Positions 54,876-64,000 of a stretch of DNA of 64,000 bases are shown here, one piece after another. The notes below the pieces were generated by a model. The model saw nothing but the letters and a program-made list of their open reading frames with translations, ran no database searches and had not been told where the DNA came from. Made by a program: the position numbers and the translations under genes. Source of the DNA: Coptis chinensis (Eukaryota; Streptophyta; Magnoliopsida; Ranunculales; Ranunculaceae); the NCBI GenBank assembly GCA_015680905.1, contig CM027377.1:20050501-20114500 (forward strand). Direction: 5' to 3'. The stretch's first letter is position 1. Each line of letters opens with the position of its first letter.

Positions 54876-57800
54876 ATAGGGCGACAGATCCTGTGCTCCC
54901 CCTATTTGGCGAATCCAGGAGGTAAAGTCATGTAGACGGTTTTATCTAAATCACCTTGGAGAAAGGCATTGTGGACATCCAATTGATGAAGTGACCAATT
55001 TCTGATAGCAGCAATGGATAGAAGTAATCGGACAGTGACTAATTTTGCAACAGAAACAAAAGTGTCATGATAGTCCCGTCCTTCAATCTAATTGTAACCC
55101 TTATCAACAAGACGAGCTTTGTAACACTCAATGGAGCCATCGAAATGATATTTGATATTGAAAACCCATTTACAACCAATAAGCTTATGATGGAATGATA
55201 ATGGAACAAGAGTCCATGTGTTATTCTTTTCGAAGGCTTCAATTTCAACAGCCGTAGTAGTTTGCCATTTTAGAATTTTGATAGCTTGAGAAAAGGATAT
55301 AGGTACAACTGAGGAAGAAACTTTAGATAATTTTTTTTTGTGACAAGTAAAAAAAAAAATTAGTATCAGAAACATATAAAACCATATGATATGGAGTGGA
55401 AGACTTAGTTATACCTTAGAGTCCGATTAAATGAGGTTGGTCAAACTAAGGGACTTTAGGTGCCTTAGTGAGAGTAGGACAATGATAATCTTGGATGAAA
55501 TGTGGTGGAGGTTTCGCACTCTAGTAGATCGAGGTGATGTAGGGGGATTGAGTGGTGGTGCTTGAGGATCGAGGTTCCAAATTAAGGTGCAGATGGTGCC
55601 TGAGGAGGTTCTAAGGGTGTGGGTTGTTGAGATGATTATGGAAGAGGATCATTAGGAGGCAAAATAGGAGCTACATGTGGAGGAGAATTAAATTCGAAAG
55701 TGACATTGTCTTGGATAGGTAAGGGGTGAACGTGTAAGTCTGATGGTCTGGAAGAGAAATGTTGATAAGAGAAAACAGTTTCATGGAAAAGCACATCATG
55801 GGATGTATAAATTTTCTTAATTGGAAGAAAAATCATAAATGTGATATCCTTTTTTAGCATAGGGATATCCAATGAAGATGGCAGGTTTACCTCTATGATC
55901 AAATTTATTTTGAATAGCAGTGTTAGGAGCAAAACATAAGCAACCAAAAACCCGAAAATGTGTAATAGTAGGTGGTGTTGTAAACAAAATCTCATGAGGT
56001 GATTTGCCATGTAATAACGGGCTAGGTGGTTTGTTAATGAGATAGCCTGCGGTGAGAATGCACTCACCCCAGAAAGATAATGGGAGATGAGACTGGAAAT
56101 ATAATGCTCGTGCGACATTGAGTAAGTGTCGGTGTTATCTTTCAGCAACGTTTTGTTGTGGGGGTAGCAACGCAACTACGTTGGTGGATAGCCCCGTGTT
56201 TGGAGAAAAAATGTTGCATAGTGTGGGATATAAATTCAGATCCATTGTCGGATCGAAGGACTTGGATTTCATCAAATTGGTCATCAATGTCACCATGGCC
56301 AGATATGAGCGAATGAATTTTAGAATGAAATTGAGTATGGACCATGACAAAAAAAGATTGTAAATGTGTGGCAATTTCAGATTTGACAGTCATAAGATAA
56401 ATTCATGTAGCAAGACTAAAATCATCTAGAATTGTTAAGAAAAAACGAGCATTTGAATATGATAGTAAATGAAAAGGACCCCAAATATCACAATGAATCA
56501 TTTGAAAAGGTCGAATAGTTTTCATTGAACTTTTGGGAAAAGATAAACATGTTTGCTTAGCTTGCGGACATATGTGGCAAGTAACATTATTGGAACTAGA
56601 AATAAAAGGAAATTGCTTAGCTAAAATCTGCAAAGGAGTGGAAGATAGATGGCCTAATTGACAGTGCCATAAATTATTGGTGGTGGCGTTGTGGAAGGAG
56701 CAAACTAAAGCTAGCTGAAGATGGTAGAGTTCGGCCCCCATTAAGTCATCCCAATCCAATCTTCTTCTTGCTTCGATAACTGGTCCTGAAAAATGCAAGA
56801 ATCATTAGTGAACATGACAGAGATAGGGTGAGACTTGACTAGTTCACTAATAGAAAGCAAATTAAAATGAAAGGTGGGAACAAACAGAACATTGTCGAGA
56901 TGCAATAGAGGAGTTTAAGAGTAACTACCAACATAAGTAATTAAATGTAATTAAATGATCAACATGAGTAAATGTAATTAAATGAGTAATTAAATGATCT
57001 ATTCCATCCGAAAGTTTAAGAGTGGAATGTTTTGGACATGTTTTATAATTAGAAAAAAAAATTAATGATGAACATACATGATTTGTAGCACCAAAATCGA
57101 TGATCCATATGGATTTAGAGAAACAGAGAGAGAGAGAGAGATTTGGACATGTTTTATAATTAGAAAAAAGAATTATATTAACGATGAACATACATGATTT
57201 GTAGCACCAAAATCGATGATCCATATGGATTTAGAGAGAGAGACCTGTCAGGTTTGTGTGTGAAGTGGTGCTACCTAAATTGAGCAGACTTAGAATTTTG
57301 TTGTATTGTTTTGTGGAGAAGACTAGAGGATTGGAATCTGTGGCAACCGAATTGGCTTGAGCATTCTTTGAGGGATAGCCATGCAGTTTATGACAAGTAC
57401 CAATATGATGTCCAACCCTGTTGCAATGGTCACAAAAGGGGTGTGGTATGCTATATAGTATTATCACGAGGAGTATGGCCGTGAGATGGAAAACTATTAT
57501 TAGTTGCATCTCTAGTGGGTTTACCATTGTTGCTTGGCTGAGAATTGTACTGGTCGGGTTTCGAAGGAGTCTAGTTGGACCTTTTAAATTGAGTGCTCAG
57601 GGCAGCAGCGTCTGGAGCAAAAGAAAGGGACAGTGCATGAATTTCTTGTTGTTTTTCTTCCTGTCTGATCAAAGAATAAATTTTAGACATATGAGGAAAT
57701 GGATCCATTAATAGAATCTGACTGCGAATATATTTAAAACAATTATCAAGACCTTGCATGGATTTCATGGAACAACCGTCTTCAATATCTTTGGCAAAAA

Positions 57801-58391
57801 CAGATGCATGACCACAAGTACAAGCATGAATAATAGACAGAGAACTTAATTTATCCCATAAGGACTAAGTAAAGTGAAGTATCTGATGGGACAGTTGTCT
57901 TGTTTGAGTAGAGTGACTGAGTCCTTGAGTTGAAAAACCCTGAGTGCGTTAGTTTGTGAAAAACGGTTACCTAGATCCTTCTAGACTTTGGATGCAGAGT
58001 CGGCATAGAGAATGCTTCCACGGGTTTATGGACTAACAGAATTGAGAATCCATGAAGCAACAAGATCATCACATCGTGACCACTTTGTTTTTTCTTTTGG
58101 AGTAGTGGGTTGTGTGATGAAGCCATCGACAAAACCGAATTTATTGTTTGCTCGAAGTGCTCTAGATATAGATCGCAATCATGTAGGATAATTGTCACCT
58201 GATAACATAGGGGACACTAGAACAGCCATATATAGGATTGATGTCAATCCACATATATTGTTACTATACACGTGAGTGTTTTTACTAAGTTAGGCGAGAA
58301 GAAATCCAGAAATAATCTGTACAAACGGTGGGTACAGTCCATTGTAAGGGAAAGCGCGTGCGCCCGTAAGTTGCACTGAATGTAAGGGCAT

Positions 58392-59066
58392 GTAATCTTT
58401 GTATGATAGTGGTAAGTGTGATGTTCACCATGGAATGTTCAAGATGAATGAATGGGAGTTTGATGAAAGGGGAAAGGTAGTTTCAATGGGTTGATCCTTT
58501 AAATAAGTTCCTACTTTGATTAGTTTTTGTATAAAGAAGATGACTTGTATTAAAATGAAGACTTGAATGAAAGCAATGAAATGAAACTCGAGTTGATAAG
58601 TTACAGATTTGCCCTTCTCCCTTGGATTCAAGCCACCTCATGAGTTTGCTTTATGCTTTTTCTTAGATGCAAGACACCTCATGAGTTGTTTTTTCCTTTA
58701 TACTTTATGCTTTTAGCTTTTGGTTTTGGTTTTCTTCATGAGCAAGCTTTGGTTATGCAAGACTACTTTTGAGTGAAGGCCATAAGTTTCAGACTTTTGG
58801 GTTTGGGTCCTTAACCGCTGATCGTTGATTTTGACTTTGACTTTGATTTTGACTTTTACGCACTTCCTCATATAAGCTCGAATCTTCCTAAGCAGCATTA
58901 ATAGAGCTTCTTTTGACGATAAAGTGCATCTTTTATGATAAGTAGTCTGAAAAGGCCTGTAACCTGCAAAAGGTAACAAAAGCTATGAGTTGTCTGTTTA
59001 TAAAGCATAAGAATTACATATTTGAAACATTATAAAGGTAATAAAATGCACATTTGGGGTCTGATC
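58392..59066. mobile_element. Foreign segment within the right copia LTR, about 0.67 kb
   Basis: The right LTR matches the left as far as TGTAAGGGCATG (58391) and resumes at GTGCGCCTCATTACTTCTAT (59070 on). The segment between has no counterpart in the left LTR. It contains a near-duplicated unit around CACCTCATGAGTT (near 58632 and 58678) and no recognised coding. Its class is unknown. Confidence 0.5.
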
Positions 59067-59268
59067 AACGTGCGCCTCATTACTTCTATCAGATTTCCCC
59101 ATTTTGTTTTCATTTTTTCCAATGAAAAGATTTGATTAAATAGTGACACTCCAACAAAAACTGAAATTACCATGCGCTTGTAGCAATTGGATTAATATTA
59201 ATACATCGAGATGTCATTTGTGAGGTGGACTATTGGATTGTCTTCTTGGAGGTAAACATTCTCATCCT

Positions 59269-60705
59269 TCATAACCTTTTCAACTTTATTATTTGTCTAA
59301 AGGGGACATTCCTACTAAAGAAAATACTAGACTTGTCATAGTTTACTTTTTGGGAAGAGGCCTCACAATAAGCATCTAAAATGCCTTTTATTTTACCCCC
59401 TTTATGCATAGTAGTTTTAGCAAACAGAATAAAATCATCAACATATAAAAGATGTGAAATAGCAGGGGAGTTCCATTTTATTTTTATGCCATGTACATCA
59501 TCACTGCATTCAACCTTGGCAACCATCCTATAGAGCTTCAAAAACCAAAATAAACAGGTAGGGTGAGAGAGGGTCCCCCTGTCTAAGGCCCCTCTCAGGG
59601 ATGATCTTCTCTTGGGAGGTACCCATTGAGAAGGACTTGAAAGGAGACAGTACATGGAGAGGCACTGCAGAATAAGACCCTCTTGATTTATTGATAAAAC
59701 CAAGGTGTTCAAAAATGCTATAAAAAAGGGATCATTCAACCTTATTATAGGCTTTAGCCATGTCCATCTTAAGAGCCACCCAACCATCATTTTTATTTTT
59801 CATATTATGAAACACTTCACATGCTAAACCTACATTATCGCTAATACTTCTCCCTTTAATAAAAGCCCCTTGAAAAGGGGAAACAATCTTACTAATACAC
59901 CCTTTAAGCCTATTAGTCAAAATCTTATAAATGATCTTGTAATAGAAATTACATAAACTAATAGGTCTAAACTTAGTAGCATGATCAAGGTTGGAAATCT
60001 TAGGAATCAAAGTAATAAAAGTCTCATTGAAAGCAAGATTAAGATGACCATAAATAAAGAAATCCTTCACAAAATCCATAACACTAGGACCAACAATATC
60101 CCATCATTGCTAAAAGAAGACTCCTTGGAACCTATCAGGTCCAGGAGCCTTCAAACTTCTTATCTTATTAACCACATGCTAAATCACATCATTAACAGAA
60201 GGTACAACAGTCAAAATATCATTTTCCCTTTCAGTAATACAAGATTGAAATAGATCAAGAATATCCTGATTATGTATAGGATGAGAAGATATCAGAGAAG
60301 TAATTATTCATGGTTTCCCCTACTTCAGTTCTACCCTCTTTCCAAACCCCATCATTAGATTTAATCTTATCAATCTTATTCTTTCTTTTTTGATAGAGAG
60401 TTGATAGGTGGAAGAACTTGGTGTTTCTCCCCCAATCCTTAATCCAATGAGTAGAGGATTTATGTTTCCAGAAAGATCCTCTTTCTCATACCAATCAAGA
60501 AGAAGAACTTTGATCTCGTTAGCTTTATTATAGTTATCTACACTAAAAGGTTTTAAAAGCACCTGGTTCAAATGTTTTTGATGTTTCTCAATATTAAAAA
60601 AGACATTACCAAAAACTTTTTTATTCCAAGTATTAAGACTTCTTTTAATAGCAGCAAGCTTATGTCAAACATTCAAATCAGGGAGATCATGAGTAATAGA
60701 GTTCC
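59269..60705 (-). mobile_element. L1-type LINE ORF2, reverse transcriptase part
   Basis: The minus strand reads a linker KLAAIKRSLNTWNKKVFGNV and, from 60079, FNETFITLIPKISNLDHATK, FRPISLCNFYYKIIYKILTN and PFQGAFIKGRSISDN. It continues VALKMDMAKAYNKVEW, then the catalytic box LLYVDDFILFAKT (near 59430) and SSQKVNYDKSSIFFS. These are the ordered RT blocks of plant L1-clade LINEs. Several stops and frame changes break it, and the sequence after 59269 is not recognisable. It continues upstream, across a nested LTR element, into the endonuclease part at 63000-63810. Confidence 0.8.
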
Positions 60706-62985
60706 TGACGTAGCAGAAGCGATATAAATTGTTCATTAGAACATAAAATAGATAAATTAAAACATAAATTTATTGATAATATTGAAGAGTTGGTTACAAT
60801 TTTCGTCTATGAAGCTCTTTATATAGATAACTTTATCAAATCATCTTAGAAACCAACTAAAACACTAAGAAACATTTTCCTAATCTATCTATATCATAAT
60901 ATGAACCTTCTAAGACTACTAGAACTCATAAACTAGACTTCTAGACATTTCTAAAATATACTTAAATAATAAAAACGAAAATAGCTTGTTTTTAGTAAAT
61001 TTGGATTTACTAAAAACAATTAGACAATAACCATAGGCTCTATGTTCTACATTATTCTCCCCTTATTTAAAATAACTTGCCTTCGAGTTATGCATATGAA
61101 TGACAATTCTTCGATTGGAGCAAGGCGAAGTAGACACAATAGCTTGATTGTTCCATCTTTTCTTTTGACAATCCGACACAAAATTCTTTTGGCAAACACT
61201 AACATCAATAATTTTTTTACAAAATTTAAAGTATGGGTCTTCACAAATAAATTTATTTGGAAAAATGTGATATACCATATTCTCCTCCTCTTTAACAATT
61301 AAATCGTCATCGAGTTTTTGCTCAAGATTAGAAACATTGACAACTTCTTTAGCAATAAGTGACAATATCTCATGCAAATCAACATCATCTCCTAAAACTT
61401 TAGCAACATTAACCTCTCTTGAATATTTTTCTCCTTCTCAAAATATATATATATATAGTTTGTTCATTCTCCACAATGTGATTTGATACTAGAACAATTG
61501 TAAGCACTTGAACTTCATCTTTCTGGAGAGTAGAATGCACTATACAATCACAAACTTTAAGAGTAGAGGCAGAAAATACTTTTTTACATGGAAGTAGAGA
61601 TGAAAATGACTTCTTAGTAACAGAAGCTCAACTTTTAGAAATCACACTTTTACTCATGTCAGACAGCCATTGTCTTTGTTCCTCTTGTCGCATTATTCCT
61701 TTTTCTTATTGCAATCTACAATAATTCTCTTCATTTTCTTGTTGCACTCGATGATAATTCTCTTCAGCAATATGTTGAGCATACATTTGGTCTTCATTAA
61801 CTCTTTGTGCATACATCTGTTCTTCACCAATTCTTTGTGCATAAAGTTGTTGTTGTCTAATACTTTCTTGACAATGAAATTCATAATTTTGAAGTGTTTG
61901 AGAATATTTTTTAAGAGCAGCTTGTAAATGAGACAACTTGTAATAACAATTAAGATAGTCTTCTTCATGCCATAAACGAGCATAGTAATCATAGCGATGA
62001 GATTTATAATACTCAAAATCAATATCTCGAAGATTGTCTTGTAGTTCACATACTTTTGTTTTGATAACACAAATTTAAGCATGAAGTTGTTGTGGATTTA
62101 ACTGAGAAATTTTCTCACTTTTTTTTTTCTTCAAAATTTGGAATTTTGTTAAAATCTGACAGGCTGGATGAAAATTAAAGTATCTGTCTCTAGACAATTC
62201 CAAATGAGACACCATCAGTTAAGTTGGAAAGTAGATTCAATAATCTTCGTAATGATATATAGCACGCAATCTAAATTCCAGTATTACGATCTGTAGAAGC
62301 TCAGCAAGATGACCTCATTTCTAGTCTATTTTTCACTACTTTTTTTTTAATGATGGTGCTGGTTTAATGAAAACAATGGTGAGTAAGGATCATTGGTGGT
62401 AGGGTGATGTGGATGGAAGGTGAAAAATGTGAATGGTAAAAAATCAAACATGAAGATGTAGAGGTTGCACTATGGTTAGTGTGTTGGAATTGATTGAAAA
62501 TTCCTATCTTTACCTTCTTGTTGTGATCTTTAATGAGGAAAGATTGTATCAACACTATGGGTGGTGAGACACAAATCATTCAAGAAAACTCTTCAATCCA
62601 AAGATACTCTGAACATAAGAAAACTAGTATTTATGTCCTGGGAACGTTCTTCAACTTTGAACTGGATATCAACCCTAGAACACCGTCAAAATCTGATATA
62701 TACCAATTGACGTCGCGGAAGCGATATAAATTGTTCATTAGAACATAAAAGAGATAAATTAAAATATAAGTTTATTGATAATATTAAAGAGTTGATTACA
62801 ATTTTCGTCTATGAAGCTCTTTATATAGAGAACTCCATCAAATCATCTTAAAAACCTACTAAAATACTAAGAAACACTTTCCTAATCTATCTATGTCATA
62901 ATAGGAACCTTTTCAGACTACTAGAACTCATAAACGACTTCGAGATACTTCTAAATTGTACTTAAATAATAAAAACGAAACTAAT
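60706..62985 (-). mobile_element. Small non-autonomous LTR element nested in the LINE (fossil)
   Basis: Two direct repeats, 60706-61051 (starting TGACGTAGCAGAAGCGATAT and ending TTCTACA) and 62708 to about 62985 (starting TGACGTCGCGGAAGCGATAT), are alike over some 280 bases with roughly 10 percent difference by eye. A purine tract (AAGGGGAGAA on the minus strand) adjoins the first. A tRNA-Met-like primer site (TGGTAT, then ATCAGA-like) adjoins the second. The internal 1.65 kb has only short minus-strand frames (61063-61377 and 61693-62082, the latter with a repeated AQRI.EEQMYAQRV.EDQMYA pattern) and no RT or integrase, so it resembles a LARD/TRIM-class element. Parts are worn; about several breaks. 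It lies inside LINE coding and is therefore younger than the LINE. Confidence 0.7.
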
Positions 62986-64000
62986 TATAAGAAGGGACAA
63001 ATGATCATCTCTTCTCTACATATCAAAAAACTTGAAAGGCCTAGGGAGCATCTCTTCTCTACAACTAAGATTTATAAGAAGGGACAAATGATCAGAAGTG
63101 ACATGGGCCACTGTTCTAACATGAACATGAGGAAAAAAGTCATCCAATCTGGATTGGCTAGAGCACGATCTAGCCTTTCAAAAATATGGTTATTAGGTTT
63201 TCTGTTATTACTCAAAGTGAATTTGGGGCCCTTATAACCCAAATCCACAAAATCTAAATCACTAATCAACTCATTAAACTCTATCATGCTTTTAGTAAAT
63301 CTACTTCTACCACCAATCTTTTCAGTAAGATAAGTTATATCATTAATATCTCCAAACAGGTACAAGGACCTGGTACCAAGGGAGAAAAATCACACAATTA
63401 ATCCCAAACTTTGAGATGTTGGCCTGGTGAGAAACAGGGTTACCATACACAAACGGAATAAAAAAAAAAAAAAAAAAACATGCTTTTGAAGGAAAATAGT
63501 TTGAAATTTTACATGTTAATTTGTTTTGGAAAGCCCCAAGGATTTCTAGGTCCACTCCATCCTTCCAAAGGACAACCAGACCACCACTAAGCCCCATAGC
63601 CGAAACAACAAAGCAACCACTAAACTTAATAACTCTACGTAATTAAGCAACTAATACTATCACTACTAGCTTTTGTTTCTGAGATACATATAACATCAAC
63701 ATCATACTTCCCAATCAATTTGGTCGTTTAGTTGTTGAATCGCTATGGTGGTACCGATCCCCCGACAATTTCAGGCTTGTATCATCATGGAGACGAAGGC
63801 GGCTATGTAGGGGCAGCCACCGCGAACCCTTTAGCTAAACTTTGTGATCCAGAACCATTTATCTTTGAACCATGATAACCACTTAACCTTAATCAGAGCT
63901 TTGATAATCCAACCTACTAAGTTCTTGTTGCCATAGTCTTTCATTCCTAGCCACTTGTTCCCCAAACTCTAACCTTTGTGTCACAGATGATTGAACAAAA
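62985..64000 (-). mobile_element. L1-type LINE, ORF1 end and ORF2 endonuclease part
   Basis: ORF2 appears to start near 63805 with WNCRGIG and TTIAIQQLNDQIDWE, followed by VICISETKAS near 63690, GLSGGLVVLWKDGVDLEILG (63597 on), LFGDINDI near 63360, FVDLGYKGPKFTLSNN near 63250, FERLDRALANPDWMTFF and HVTSDH near 63090. These are the APE-type endonuclease motifs of plant L1 LINEs. Residues 63000-63050 (RPFKFFDM) continue into the linker. An 87-bp tandem duplication (units with TTATAAGAAGGGACAAATGA at about 62984 and 63071) disturbs this end. Sequence above 63810 is probably the end of ORF1, without a visible zinc knuckle. The window stops inside the element. Confidence 0.75.

Larger units (their letters stand above)
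52571..59091 (-). mobile_element. Ty1/copia LTR retrotransposon, broken (fossil)
   Basis: This element lies on the minus strand and is flanked by a 5-bp duplication GATTT (52566-52570 and 59092-59096). The left LTR is 52571-52868, starting TGATAAGATG; its inner edge adjoins a purine tract (GAGGGGGAG on the minus strand). The right LTR is partial and spans about 58230-59091. Parts in copia order are: gag with DNYPTWLRSISRAL-like start near 58220 and a CCHC knuckle (CDHCNRVGHHIGTCH, near 57420-57370); protease-like DFGATNHV near 57080-57200; integrase zinc region (HCQLGHL...CHICPQAK) and core 56700-56100; reverse transcriptase 55370-53990 (LVYVDNILI); RNase H 53990-52900. It is broken by many changes (well over ten). 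The LTRs differ at roughly one base in eight by eye, so it is old. Other elements have inserted into it. Confidence 0.85.

Overview
The window is AT-rich nuclear DNA from a flowering plant, most likely a eudicot. The evidence is intron-bearing GT-AG genes for typical plant proteins, a glutamate-receptor-like exon, UGT79-type, CNL-type and ankyrin gene relics, a plant mobile domain gene, and many plant transposon families. I cannot name the species from sequence alone.

Only two host genes look complete. A CLP1 polyadenylation/RNA-kinase-family gene (minus strand, 13602-17874, ten exons, 444 codons) and an RCL1 RNA-cyclase-like ribosome biogenesis gene (plus strand, 20805-25009, six exons, 379 codons) are divergently arranged, about 2.9 kb apart. 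All splice sites of both models were checked by eye and both reading frames stay open. The RCL1 promoter carries a telo-box and three TGGGCY site II motifs. A possible 40-codon single-pass membrane microprotein lies at 26981-27103. Broken host genes are an ankyrin-repeat gene (80-800, minus), a CC-NLR N terminus (7604-7790, plus), a UGT79-like glycosyltransferase with a recently tandem-duplicated 3' end (40036-41325, minus) and an ECM29 exon (44376-44753, minus). The first exon of a GLR2-like receptor (50523-50787, plus) stands without visible downstream exons.

The rest is largely a transposon record. 5.8-9.0 kb: six related repeat copies ending in a Helitron-type 3' end at 9007. 9018-10806: a long-TIR Mutator-like element with a perfect 9-bp target duplication, two bases from that Helitron end. 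10911-11311: an hAT-type MITE with a perfect 8-bp duplication. 21532-21987: a poly(A) retroposon inside RCL1 intron 2. 25636-25963: an hAT MITE. 27560-28092: a solo LTR. 29.55-30.27 kb: tandem repeats of roughly 175 bp. 32743-37053: a 4.3-kb non-autonomous Helitron filled with a 50-60-bp minisatellite. 38.3-39.1 kb: two further Helitron-type ends. 45643-46687: an inverted-repeat element holding an array of hairpins. 46812-50018: a TIR transposon with TTA target duplication that carries a plant mobile domain gene. 52571-59091: a broken Ty1/copia element with nested insertions. 59.27-64 kb: an L1-type LINE split by a small non-autonomous LTR element.

The most unusual items are the mobile-domain gene inside a Harbinger-like element, the Helitron built on a minisatellite, the hairpin array inside a TIR element, and the intron retroposon that preserves an unidentified 67-codon C terminus.
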